From Burkholderia paludis (lineage in GTDB: Bacteria; Pseudomonadota; Gammaproteobacteria; Burkholderiales; Burkholderiaceae), in NCBI RefSeq assembly GCF_000732615.1, contig NZ_JPGL01000073.1, positions 1 to 51,190 on the forward strand: a DNA stretch of 51,190 nucleotides, written 5' to 3'. The position numbers were made by a program, and so were the translations under genes. The stretch's first letter is position 1. Every line of letters begins with the position of its first letter. Below the pieces are notes generated by a model, which saw only the letters and a list, made by a program, of their open reading frames with translations, made no database searches and had not been told where the DNA came from. Shown here piece by piece: positions 9,027-17,523 of the stretch.

Positions 9027-10421
9027 TCAGAACGGCAGCTTGACGTCCGGCTTGGCCGCCGTCAGCACGCGGCGGAAGTCCGCCTGGATGCGCTCGAGCC
9101 CTTCCTGCGTCTCGGCTTCGAAACGCATCACGACGACCGGCGTCGTGTTCGACGAACGCGCGAGGCCAAAGCCGTCCGCGTATTCGACGCGCAGCCCGTC
9201 GATCGTCACGACTTCATCGGCGCCGTCGAACTTGGCCTCCTTCTGCAGCTTCTCGATCAGGCGGAAGTTCTCGCCTTCGTCGAGCCAGAGCTGCAGCTCG
9301 GGCGTGCTCATCGCGTCCGGCAGGCCGTTGAGCAGCGCGCTCGGATCGGCCGTCTTCGCGAGGATCTCGAGCAGGCGCGCGCCCGTATAGAGGCCGTCGT
9401 CGAAGCCGTACCAGCGATCCTTGAAGAACACGTGGCCGCTCATTTCGCCGGCGAGCGGCGCACCGGTCTCGCGCAGCTTCGCCTTCACGAGCGAGTGGCC
9501 CGTCTTCCACATCAGCGGCTCGCCGCCCTTCGACTTCACCCATTGCGCAAGATTGCGCGTGCACTTCACGTCGTAGATGATCTGCGCGCCCGGGTTGCGC
9601 GACAGCACTTCTTCCGCGAACAGCATCAGCTGGCGGTCCGGATAGATGATCTTGCCGTCCTTCGTGACGACGCCGAGGCGGTCGCCGTCGCCGTCGAACG
9701 CGAAGCCGATCTCGGCGTCGGTGTCCTTCAGCGCCTGGATCACGTCCTGCAGGTTTTCCGGGTGTGCGGGATCGGGGTGATGGTTCGGGAACGTGCCGTC
9801 GATGTCGGTGAAGCGCTCGACCAGTTCGCAGCCGAGCGCCTTGAACAGGCGCGTCGCGAGCGGGCCGGCGACGCCGTTGCCGGCGTCGACGACGAGCTTC
9901 ATCGGACGAGCCGGCTTGATGTCGCCGACGATGCGCGCGATGTACTGATCGGCCACGTCGATCTGCTCGTACGAGCCGCTGCCCGTCTCGAAGCGCCCGT
10001 CGACGATGCGGCGGTACAGCGCCTGGATCTGCTCGCCGTAGATCGCCGCGCCGCGCAGCACCATCTTGAAGCCGTTGTAGTCGGGCGGGTTGTGGCTGCC
10101 CGTGACGACGATGCACGAATCGACGCGGCGCTCGCCGGCCTTCAGCGCCAGCGGGACGTTCGCCGCGAAATAGCCGACCGGCGTGGGCACCATGCCGACG
10201 TCGACGACGTCGACGCCCGCCGCACGCAGGCCGTCGGCAAGCGCGCCGACGAGTTCCGGCCCGGACAGGCGACCGTCGCGCGCGACGACGACCGCATCGC
10301 CGCCCTGCGCACGCACTTCGCTGCCGAATGCCTGGCCGATCCCGCGCGCCGTATCGACGTCGAGTGTCTTGCCGACCACGCCACGAATGTCATATGCCTT
10401 GAAGATGGATTGGGAGATCAT
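9027..10421 (-). CDS. manB: Phosphomannomutase/phosphoglucomutase
   Basis: Alpha-D-phosphohexomutase of the AlgC/ManB type, interconverting hexose 6- and 1-phosphates to supply nucleotide-sugar precursors for LPS and other glycans. The start at 10421 (MISQSIFKAYDIRGVVG) gives 464 residues, normal for the family. It has the phosphoserine loop TGSHNPPDYNG (Ser109), the metal loop FDGDGDRLG and the sugar-binding GEMSGH. The minus-strand sequence agagaagagaatcg precedes the ATG. It is divergent from the O-glycosylation cluster. Whether mannose or glucose is the main substrate cannot be read from the sequence. Confidence 0.93.
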   Translation of the reverse strand: MISQSIFKAYDIRGVVGKTLDVDTARGIGQAFGSEVRAQGGDAVVVARDGRLSGPELVGALADGLRAAGVDVVDVGMVPTPVGYFAANVPLALKAGERRVDSCIVVTGSHNPPDYNGFKMVLRGAAIYGEQIQALYRRIVDGRFETGSGSYEQIDVADQYIARIVGDIKPARPMKLVVDAGNGVAGPLATRLFKALGCELVERFTDIDGTFPNHHPDPAHPENLQDVIQALKDTDAEIGFAFDGDGDRLGVVTKDGKIIYPDRQLMLFAEEVLSRNPGAQIIYDVKCTRNLAQWVKSKGGEPLMWKTGHSLVKAKLRETGAPLAGEMSGHVFFKDRWYGFDDGLYTGARLLEILAKTADPSALLNGLPDAMSTPELQLWLDEGENFRLIEKLQKEAKFDGADEVVTIDGLRVEYADGFGLARSSNTTPVVVMRFEAETQEGLERIQADFRRVLTAAKPDVKLPF

Positions 10422-10565
10422 CGATTCTCTTCTCTCAGTTGCGTGCATGGAAAATTGTCTGGCTTGCCGGGCCGCCGCTCGCCGGTGCCGCGCATGATAC
10501 ATGGTGGCCGGGCACGGAGCGACGCTGCCGCTGCGCAATGGCGGACGCAGACCCGATCCCACTTA

Positions 10566-10571
10566 TATAAT
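10566..10571 (+). promoter_or_regulatory. Candidate -10 box (TATAAT) upstream of ogcX
   Basis: A perfect TATAAT lies in the 268-base divergent gap between the mutase start (10421) and ogcX (10690). No good -35 is visible at 16-18 bases upstream, so this is only a candidate for the rightward cluster. I see no other structure in the gap. Confidence 0.3.
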
Positions 10572-10689
10572 CGCGGGTTTCGATGACGCGCATCCCGCCC
10601 ATTTTAATGCCTAGCCGTCCCGCCGCCGCCAATCCGCAGCCTCCGGGCGTCCTGCCGGCCGCCTCGCGCGCGCGCCGCCGCCGCCGCGC

Positions 10690-11946
10690 ATGCTGAAGCG
10701 CTTCGGCAACCCCGATGTCGCGAAGGCGGTCGCGAACCTCGTCTGGCTGGGGCTCGAACGGCTCACGCAGATCGGCGTCGCGATCGCGATCAGCGGTCTT
10801 CTGGCCCGTTATTTCGGGCCCGACGTGTTCGGCAAGTGGCAGTATGCGAATACGCTCCTCCTGGTGCTGGCGCCCCTCACCTGGGTGTGCGGCGCGGAAA
10901 TCCTCGTTCCGACCATCGTCCAGCGGCCGCCCGCCCAGCTCGGCGCGGTGCTCGGCAGCGCGTTCGCGCTGCGCATCGCCGTCTCGGCCGCCGCGCTCGT
11001 CGCGACCTGGATCGCGATCGCCGCGGGCGCCTTCGATCCGCTGGTCGGCGCGATGCTCGCGGGCCTGGCGGTCACGATGGTGTTCCGCGAGCCGTTCGTC
11101 GGCGTGGTCAACGCGTGGCTGCAGAGCATGACCTACAGCAAGCCGCAGCTCGTCACCAGCATGGTCACCGCGCTGGCGAAGGCGCTGCTGGTCTGGCTGC
11201 TGGTCCGCGCGGCCGCCGGCCCCGCGAGCTTCGCGTGGCTGTGGGCGCTGGAAGCCGCCGCGATCGGCTTCGCGCTGCTGCTGTATTACCGGCAGCGCCA
11301 CGGCGGTACGCTCGGCTGGACCTTCGACAGGCCGCTGTTCCGGCACTTTGCAACGGCCGGCACCGTGTTCTGGCTCGGCCTCATCTGCATGTACCTGTTC
11401 CTGAAGCTCGACCGCCTGATGCTCGAGCGTCACGTGTCGTTCGCCGATCTCGGCCGCTACTCGGCCGCGCAGCAGCTCAACGAGAACTGGATCACGCTCG
11501 CGCTGATGCTCGCGCAGACGATCGCGCCCGCCTTCGTCTACCGCGTGCAGGACGTCGCGCGGCTGCGCCGCAACATCGTCCGGCTGATCGCGATGACGGC
11601 CTGCCTGATGACCGCCGGCGCGCTCGTGCTCGACGCCGCCGCCCCGCTGATCGTCGGCAAGGTCTTCGGCCGCGGCTACGAGGCATCGGTCGACATCTTC
11701 CGCTGGGCCGTCTGGCTGTCCGTCCCGGCCGGCATCGAGGCGATAGGCAATCTTATCGTGCTCAAATATCAAGCAAAATTCGTCTTGCTGTCGAAATGGC
11801 TGCTGGCGCTCGCGATCGCCGCGCTCGTCAACCTGTTCGCGATCCCGAGGCTCGGCCTGTACGGCGCGCTCGTCGGGCTGGCGGCCGGCTACCTGGCCGC
11901 CGCCGCCGTGAATTTTTACTACATCCGCTTCAAGCTGCGACCATGA
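10690..11946 (+). CDS. ogcX: Lipid-linked glycan flippase of the O-glycosylation cluster (Wzx-like)
   Basis: A 418-residue polytopic membrane protein of the MOP/Wzx family with about 12 hydrophobic segments. It begins MLKRFGNPDVAKAVANLVWL and has the Wzx-typical ARYFGPDVFGKWQYA. It should flip an undecaprenyl-PP-linked oligosaccharide to the periplasm. It is the first of five close genes (flippase, GT2, GT4, epimerase, initiating transferase) whose content matches the Burkholderia ogc cluster, which builds the trisaccharide for general protein O-glycosylation. No Wzy polymerase is present in the window, which fits short-glycan use. Its stop overlaps the next ATG by 4 bases (ATGA). Confidence 0.85.
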   Translation: MLKRFGNPDVAKAVANLVWLGLERLTQIGVAIAISGLLARYFGPDVFGKWQYANTLLLVLAPLTWVCGAEILVPTIVQRPPAQLGAVLGSAFALRIAVSAAALVATWIAIAAGAFDPLVGAMLAGLAVTMVFREPFVGVVNAWLQSMTYSKPQLVTSMVTALAKALLVWLLVRAAAGPASFAWLWALEAAAIGFALLLYYRQRHGGTLGWTFDRPLFRHFATAGTVFWLGLICMYLFLKLDRLMLERHVSFADLGRYSAAQQLNENWITLALMLAQTIAPAFVYRVQDVARLRRNIVRLIAMTACLMTAGALVLDAAAPLIVGKVFGRGYEASVDIFRWAVWLSVPAGIEAIGNLIVLKYQAKFVLLSKWLLALAIAALVNLFAIPRLGLYGALVGLAAGYLAAAAVNFYYIRFKLRP

Positions 11947-12767
11947 CGTCCCCTGATTGCCCGCCCGCGCTCGACGACGTGGCCGTACTGATGCCGGCCT
12001 ACAACGGGCACGACGACGTCGTCCGGACGCTCGCGTCGCTGCGCGAGGACGCGCCCGTGCATGTGCTGATCGTCGACGACGGCAGCACGCCGCCGATCGT
12101 CGCGCCCGACCTGCCGGGCCTCTCGATCGAGCTGCTGCGCATGCCGCAGAACGGCGGCATCGAGCGCGCGCTCGCGGCCGGCATCGACTCGCTCGCGGCG
12201 CGTGGCTTCCGCTACGCGGCGCGCATCGACGCGGGCGATCTCGCCGCGCCGCGGCGCCTCGCGAAGCAGCGCGTGTATCTCGACGCCCACCCGCGCGTGG
12301 CCTGCGTCGGCATGTGGACGCAGGTCGTATCGCGCGCCGGCGAGCCGCGCTTCATGCTGATGCCGCCCGCCGATCCGCGCACGCTGCGCCGCACGCGCTT
12401 CCTGCGCTCGCCGCTCGTGCACCCGTCGGTCATGTTGCGCATCGACGCCGTGCGCGAAGTCGGCAACTATCGTGAGAAATACCGCGCGGCCGAGGATCTC
12501 GATCTTTTCTTGCGGCTCATGCAACGCTACGATTGCGCGAACCTGCCCGAGCTCGGCCTGTATTACGAGCTCAACGAGGGCGGGATCAGCGCAACCAAGC
12601 GGCGGCGCCAGCTGATATCCACCCTGACGCTGCTGCTGAGCCACTTCAACGCGTTGAACCCGTACGACTGGGCCGGCCTCGCCAAGAACCTGCTGCATTT
12701 CGTGACGCCGTATCGCACGCTGCAGCGGATCAAGCGGACGCTGTTCTCCGCGCGGCCGTCCGCCTGA
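11943..12767 (+). CDS. ogcB: GT2 glycosyltransferase of the O-glycosylation cluster
   Basis: A 274-residue inverting family-2 glycosyltransferase, cytoplasmic or membrane-associated. The nucleotide-binding VDDGS is at residues 44-48 and the DxD-like DAGD at 96-99, after the typical start LMPAYNGHDD. It overlaps the flippase stop by 4 bases. The described Burkholderia O-glycan ends in a beta-linked galactose, which fits an inverting GT2, so this is the better candidate for the final Gal transferase. Assignment of the letter B rather than A rests on that argument and on memory of the cluster. Confidence 0.75.
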   Translation: MTSPDCPPALDDVAVLMPAYNGHDDVVRTLASLREDAPVHVLIVDDGSTPPIVAPDLPGLSIELLRMPQNGGIERALAAGIDSLAARGFRYAARIDAGDLAAPRRLAKQRVYLDAHPRVACVGMWTQVVSRAGEPRFMLMPPADPRTLRRTRFLRSPLVHPSVMLRIDAVREVGNYREKYRAAEDLDLFLRLMQRYDCANLPELGLYYELNEGGISATKRRRQLISTLTLLLSHFNALNPYDWAGLAKNLLHFVTPYRTLQRIKRTLFSARPSA

Positions 12768-12809
12768 CGCCTGCCCGGCAATTACGACGCTTTATTTTTT
12801 CTTTTCTTC

Positions 12810-13946
12810 ATGGCCGCCACCTCCCCGCTGCGCATCGCGCTCGTCTGCAACACGGCCTGGGCGATCTACACGTATCGCCACGGGCTGATCCGCACGCTCG
12901 TCGCGCGCGGCGCCGAGGTCGTCGTGATCGCGCCGCACGACCGCACCGTCCCCCTGCTGGAGCAGATGGGCTGCCGCTACGTGGCGCTCTCGGTCGCATC
13001 GAAAGGCACGAGCCCGCGCGAGGATCTCGGCACGCTTGCCGCGCTGGTGCGCCACTACCGCGCGCTCGAACCCGATCTCGTGTTCCATTACACGATCAAG
13101 CCGAACATCTACGGCTCGGTCGCCGCATGGCTCGCCCGCGTGCCGTCGATCGCGGTGACGACAGGCCTCGGCTACGTCTTCATCCAGAAAAGCCGCGCGG
13201 CGAGCGTCGCGAAGCGCCTGTACCGGTTCGCGTTCCGCTTCCCGCGTGAAGTGTGGTTCCTGAACCGCGACGATCTCGAGACCTTCACCGAGGAGCGCCT
13301 GCTCGCGCATCCCGACCGCGCGCGGCTGCTGCACGGCGAAGGCGTCGATCTCGAACAGTTCGCGCCCGTGCCGCTGCCCGCGGGCGACGCGCCCGTCTTC
13401 ATCCTGATCGGCCGGCTGCTGTGGGACAAGGGCGTACTAGAATACGTGGAGGCCGCGCGCGTCGTGCGCAAGCGCTTTCCGCTCGCGCGTTTCCAGCTGC
13501 TCGGGCCGCTCGGCGTCGACAATCCGAGCGCGATCGGCCGTGCGGATGTCGACGCGTGGGTCGGCGAAGGCATCGTCGAGTATCTCGGCGAGGCGCACGA
13601 CGTGCGCCCGCATATCGCGGCGGCCGACTGCGTCGTGCTGCCGTCGTACCGCGAAGGCGTACCGCGCACGCTGATGGAAGCGTCGGCGATGGGCCGCCCG
13701 ATCGTCGCGACCGACGTGCCGGGCTGCCGCGACGTCGTCGCCGACGGCGAAACGGGTTTCCTGTGCCGCGTGCGCGACAGCGCGAGCCTCGCGGAGCAAC
13801 TGAATCGCATGATCGAACTCGGAACGGCCGGACGCGACGCGATGGGCGCGCGCGGCCGGCAGAAGGTCGCGGCGGAATTCGACGAGCAGCAGGTTGTCGA
13901 ACGCTACCGGCATACCATCCATTCGCTAACCGGTATCACCCTCTGA
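12810..13946 (+). CDS. ogcA: GT4 glycosyltransferase of the O-glycosylation cluster
   Basis: A 378-residue retaining GT-B enzyme. It starts MAATSPLRIALVCNTAWAIY and carries HYTIKPNIYGS, common in PglA-like GalNAc transferases. The C-terminal half has the GT4 E-x7-E signature in PSYREGVPRTLMEASAMG. A retaining enzyme fits the alpha-1,3-GalNAc linkage reported for the Burkholderia O-glycan. It lies between the GT2 gene and the epimerase; the gap to the latter is 15 bases. The exact sugar cannot be read from the sequence. Confidence 0.75.
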   Translation: MAATSPLRIALVCNTAWAIYTYRHGLIRTLVARGAEVVVIAPHDRTVPLLEQMGCRYVALSVASKGTSPREDLGTLAALVRHYRALEPDLVFHYTIKPNIYGSVAAWLARVPSIAVTTGLGYVFIQKSRAASVAKRLYRFAFRFPREVWFLNRDDLETFTEERLLAHPDRARLLHGEGVDLEQFAPVPLPAGDAPVFILIGRLLWDKGVLEYVEAARVVRKRFPLARFQLLGPLGVDNPSAIGRADVDAWVGEGIVEYLGEAHDVRPHIAAADCVVLPSYREGVPRTLMEASAMGRPIVATDVPGCRDVVADGETGFLCRVRDSASLAEQLNRMIELGTAGRDAMGARGRQKVAAEFDEQQVVERYRHTIHSLTGITL

Positions 13947-13961
13947 AGGAGCGCATCAGTA

Positions 13962-14984
13962 ATGACCGCGAAAGGCACCATCCTCGTCACCGGCGGAGCG
14001 GGCTATATCGGCTCGCATACGAGCGTCGAGCTGCTCGACAACGGCTACGACGTCGTGATCGTCGACAACCTCGTCAACAGCAAGGCCGAATCCCTGCGAC
14101 GCATCGAGCAGATCACGGGCAAGGCGCCCGCGTTCCACCCGATCGACGTGTGCGACGAAGCCGCGCTCGCGAAGGTGTTCGACGCGCACCCGATCACCGG
14201 CACGATTCATTTCGCGGCGCTCAAGGCCGTCGGCGAATCGGTCGCGAAGCCGCTCGAGTACTACCAGAACAACATCGGCGGCCTGCTCGCCGTGCTCAAG
14301 GTGATGCGCGAGCGCAACGTCAAGCAGTTCGTGTTCAGCTCGTCCGCGACCGTGTACGGCGTGCCCGAACGCTCGCCGATCGACGAATCGTTCCCGCTGT
14401 CCGCGACGAATCCGTACGGCCAGTCGAAGCTGATCGCCGAACAGATCCTGCGCGATCTCGAGGTGTCGGATCCGTCATGGCGGATCGCAACGCTGCGCTA
14501 CTTCAACCCGGTCGGCGCACACGCGAGCGGGCTGATCGGCGAGGATCCGGCCGGGATCCCGAACAACCTGATGCCGTATGTCGCGCAGGTCGCGGTCGGC
14601 AAGCTGGAAAAGCTGCGCGTGTTCGGCTCCGACTACCCGACGCCGGACGGCACGGGCGTGCGTGACTACATCCACGTCGTCGATCTCGCGAAGGGGCACA
14701 TCGCCGCGCTCGACGCGCTGGCGAAGCGCGACGCGAGTTTCGTCGTGAACCTCGGCACGGGCCAGGGCTACAGCGTGCTGGAAGTCGTGCGCGCGTTCGA
14801 GAAGGCGTCGGGCCGCCCGGTGCCGTACGAGCTCGTCGCGCGCCGCCCGGGCGACATCGCCGAGTGCTATGCGAATCCGCAGGCCGCGGCCGACATCATC
14901 GGCTGGCGCGCGACGCTCGGCATCGAGGAAATGTGTGCGGATCACTGGCGCTGGCAGGAGGGGAACCCGCGCGGTTTTGTATAA
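13962..14984 (+). CDS. ogcE: UDP-hexose 4-epimerase (GalE-type)
   Basis: A short-chain dehydrogenase-fold epimerase of 340 residues. It has the NAD-binding VTGGAGYIGSHTSV at the N-terminus, the catalytic SSSATVYG, and YxxxK in NPYGQSKLIAEQ. Enzymes of this type interconvert UDP-Glc/UDP-Gal and sometimes UDP-GlcNAc/UDP-GalNAc. In the ogc cluster it would supply both UDP-GalNAc and UDP-Gal. It may also supply UDP-Gal for the glf-dependent pathway downstream. A well-placed GAAGGAG ribosome site precedes the ATG. It is also nameable as galE. Confidence 0.9.
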   Translation: MTAKGTILVTGGAGYIGSHTSVELLDNGYDVVIVDNLVNSKAESLRRIEQITGKAPAFHPIDVCDEAALAKVFDAHPITGTIHFAALKAVGESVAKPLEYYQNNIGGLLAVLKVMRERNVKQFVFSSSATVYGVPERSPIDESFPLSATNPYGQSKLIAEQILRDLEVSDPSWRIATLRYFNPVGAHASGLIGEDPAGIPNNLMPYVAQVAVGKLEKLRVFGSDYPTPDGTGVRDYIHVVDLAKGHIAALDALAKRDASFVVNLGTGQGYSVLEVVRAFEKASGRPVPYELVARRPGDIAECYANPQAAADIIGWRATLGIEEMCADHWRWQEGNPRGFV

Positions 14985-15011
14985 TCCGCTGTCCATTTTC
15001 AGAGCGATCCC

Positions 15012-16127
15012 ATGCTCAGCTTTGCGTCCGGCTTCATCGTCTCCCTGCTCGTCACGCTGTTCATCGTGCGCTATGCGCACCTTCACGAGAAATTCTCGGT
15101 CGACAGCGATCTGGCCGGCGTGCAGAAATTCCACGTGCGGCCCGTGCCGCGGGTCGGGGGCATCGGGATCCTCGCGGGCGTCGTCGCGTCGGCACTGATC
15201 CTGCTCGGGCGCTACCCGACGATCGCCGGCAGCATCCTCGGCATCGCCGCGTGCGGTCTGCCGGCATTCCTGTCCGGCCTCGTCGAGGACCTGACCAAGC
15301 GCGTGTCGCCGCGCGCGCGGCTGCTCTGCACGATGGGTGCGGCCGCGCTCGCGTTCTGGCTGATGCACATCGCGGTCACGCGCATCAGCGTGCCGCCGCT
15401 CGATTTCCTGCTCAGCTACGTGGCCATTTCGGCGTTCGTCACCGTGCTCGCGGTCGCGGCGCTCGCGAACGCGATCAACATCATCGACGGCTTCAACGGC
15501 CTCGCGTCGATGGTCAGCTTCATGATGTTCGCGTCGCTCGCCTACGTGGCGTTCCAGGTCGGCGACCCGGTCGTCATGTCCGCATCGATCATCATGATGG
15601 GCGCCGTGCTCGGCTTCTTCCTGTGGAACTTCCCGGCCGGGCTGATCTTCCTCGGCGACGGCGGCGCGTATTTCATCGGCTTCATGCTCGCGGAACTCGC
15701 GATCCTGCTCGTGATGCGCAACCGCGAGGTGTCCGCGTGGTACCCGGTGCTGCTGTTCATGTATCCGATCTTCGAGACGTGCTTCTCGATCTACCGGAAG
15801 AAATTCATCCGCGGCATGTCGCCCGGCATTCCGGACGGCGTGCACCTGCACATGCTCGTGTACAAGCGGCTGATGCGCTGGGCCGTCGGCACGAAGCACG
15901 CGCACGACCTGACGCGCCGCAATTCGCTGACGTCGCCGTACCTGTGGCTGCTGTGCCTCGTCGCGGTGATACCCGCGACGCTGTTCTGGCGGCACACGGT
16001 GCATCTGTTCGTGTTCGTCGTGCTGTTCGCGCTGACCTATGTGTGGCTGTATCTCAGCATCGTGCGGTTCAGGGCGCCGAGGTGGATGGTGGTGAGGAAG
16101 GCGCGGCACCATTCGTCGACACGCTGA
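15012..16127 (+). CDS. ogcI: Initiating polyprenyl-phosphate (Gal)NAc-1-phosphate transferase
   Basis: A 371-residue multi-pass membrane enzyme of the MraY/WecA/WbpL family. It attaches a HexNAc-1-phosphate from a UDP donor to undecaprenyl phosphate. The conserved cytoplasmic loops are visible: KFHVRPVPRVGGIGI, NAINIIDGFNGLASM and FLGDGGAYFIGF. It ends the five-gene ogc-like group, where it would start glycan assembly with GalNAc. A second, different member of this family is encoded at 28183-29178, so the window has two initiating transferases. A TATAAT at 14980-14985 overlaps the preceding stop but lacks a good -35. Confidence 0.85.
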   Translation: MLSFASGFIVSLLVTLFIVRYAHLHEKFSVDSDLAGVQKFHVRPVPRVGGIGILAGVVASALILLGRYPTIAGSILGIAACGLPAFLSGLVEDLTKRVSPRARLLCTMGAAALAFWLMHIAVTRISVPPLDFLLSYVAISAFVTVLAVAALANAINIIDGFNGLASMVSFMMFASLAYVAFQVGDPVVMSASIIMMGAVLGFFLWNFPAGLIFLGDGGAYFIGFMLAELAILLVMRNREVSAWYPVLLFMYPIFETCFSIYRKKFIRGMSPGIPDGVHLHMLVYKRLMRWAVGTKHAHDLTRRNSLTSPYLWLLCLVAVIPATLFWRHTVHLFVFVVLFALTYVWLYLSIVRFRAPRWMVVRKARHHSSTR

Positions 16128-16154
16128 CCAGCATCCAGGCCACCGGCCTGCATT

Positions 16155-16182
16155 CTGACGATGTACAACACTCCTGTATAAT
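16155..16182 (+). promoter_or_regulatory. Candidate sigma70 promoter for the 16.4 kb glycosyltransferase genes
   Basis: CTGACG (16155-16160), a 16-base spacer and a perfect TATAAT (16177-16182) lie 28 bases after the ogcI stop. The leader of about 190 bases to the first insert gene begins here. The rest of the 248-base gap is non-coding and carries only small imperfect inverted repeats. Confidence 0.5.
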
Positions 16183-16375
16183 CCGGGGACTAGAGTGCAA
16201 ATACGCCCCTCTCAGCCCCCTCTGTTACTCGCTGCGTTGCGCAGGTTCGCTCAGTCCTACTACACAGCGCGTGTTCCATTGCTCGTAGCGAGAGCCGGTT
16301 TCGCTTGCGCCTCTGCCGTTGGTGCCAAGCTTACCTTCATTACGCCAAAGGCGGCGTAGCCGGAGAAATGAATCC

Positions 16376-17509
16376 GTGATTGATCTGTCTTACATTATTC
16401 CAGCCTACAACGTTGAGTCCTTTATAGAGGAATGCCTGACCAGCCTGATTCGCGACGTTGGCATCAGCTACGAATTGATCGTGATTGACGATCGATCGAC
16501 GGACCGCACAATGGAGAAGGTGAGCGAAGTTTGTGCGCGCCATCCGAGTCTCCAGCTCGTCATCGACTCCACCCAGAATTACGACGCGTATCGAGCCGGT
16601 GGACTCAGTGCCGCCCGCAACACCGGTATTCAGCTCGCGCGTGGCCGCTATATCAGCCTGATTGACAGCGACGACTGGGTCGACGCGCGTGCCTTCGCGA
16701 ACGCCGTACGCCTGCTCGATCGCCACGGCGGCGATTTTGCATGGCTACGATCGTTGGTGTACAACCAGCGATCGGGCGAATTTGCACCGTTTAACGACAA
16801 AGCCGCTTTCGATTCGGCACTGGGTGGCGACCCTTTCGTTCTCACGAATATCCAGGATTGTCCTCAACTCGCTCATTTCGAAGCGTCTTCATGCAATCGC
16901 GTCTACCGGTCCGACTTCCTGCGCAACCGTATCGGCCCCTTCCCGATGGGACTGATTTACGAGGATGTTCCGAATCACTTCCGTGCCATAGCGATTGCAT
17001 CGAAAATCCTGCTGACCTCTGCGCCCGCCTATTTCTATCGCATCAATCGTCCAGGGCAAATTACCAGCCGAAACGACGAGAAGCGCCTCGATTTCGTTCG
17101 CATCATAAAGGCAGTTGCATCGGACTCCGATATTACCAGCCTTCCGAGCGCCGCTGGTGCAAAAATTGTCTCACACCTGATTGACTTCGCCTTCTGGTGC
17201 ATCACAAGCGTTGCACATCCGGTGCGAGAACGCTTCGTAAGCGAATTGTCCGATGCGTTCAAGCTCTTCCCGAGCGCATGGCTCAACGAAGTACTTGACG
17301 CAAACTCCCGGAATGATGATCGGTCGTACAAACTCTGGCTGATCTGCAACAAGAAAGCACGGGAACTTTCCCTCTATCTTTCGAAAGAAACCGATGCACG
17401 GACATCGTTCCGCTTTTACCTCGACACCGGCAGAAGGGAACATGCTCAATTAGCCATGCGCCGGCGCGCAAAAATCGCGGTGGCGAGCCTGATGCGCCGC
17501 TTCAAGTAG
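16376..17509 (+). CDS. GT2 family glycosyltransferase
   Basis: The likely start is the GTG at 16376, giving 377 residues beginning with IDLSYIIPAYN after the initiator. GGAG at 16362-16365 sits 10 bases upstream. Longer in-frame starts would add an Arg/Ser-rich segment unlike a GT2 N-terminus. The GT-A core has IDDRS at residues 37-41 and DSDDW at 97-101. About 250 C-terminal residues hold no motif I recognise. The donor and acceptor are unknown. Base composition is less GC-rich than in the flanking ogc genes. It is followed by another GT2 gene 14 bases downstream and probably co-transcribed with it. Confidence 0.8.
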   Translation: MIDLSYIIPAYNVESFIEECLTSLIRDVGISYELIVIDDRSTDRTMEKVSEVCARHPSLQLVIDSTQNYDAYRAGGLSAARNTGIQLARGRYISLIDSDDWVDARAFANAVRLLDRHGGDFAWLRSLVYNQRSGEFAPFNDKAAFDSALGGDPFVLTNIQDCPQLAHFEASSCNRVYRSDFLRNRIGPFPMGLIYEDVPNHFRAIAIASKILLTSAPAYFYRINRPGQITSRNDEKRLDFVRIIKAVASDSDITSLPSAAGAKIVSHLIDFAFWCITSVAHPVRERFVSELSDAFKLFPSAWLNEVLDANSRNDDRSYKLWLICNKKARELSLYLSKETDARTSFRFYLDTGRREHAQLAMRRRAKIAVASLMRRFK

Positions 17510-17523
17510 TAGAGGAATTCACC

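Noticed and set aside
10435..11772. 445-codon minus-strand frame antisense to the flippase
   Set aside because: Shadow frame; the plus-strand product has clear Wzx features and membrane segments.
14475..16112. 545-codon minus-strand frame across galE/ogcI
   Set aside because: It spans two real plus-strand genes and their gap, and its translation is low-complexity and His/Arg/Glu-rich.
16340..16375. GGCGGCGTAGCC near 16350 as an ops/JUMPstart (RfaH) element
   Set aside because: It differs from the ops consensus GGCGGTAGCGT by an insertion, and no JUMPstart context surrounds it.
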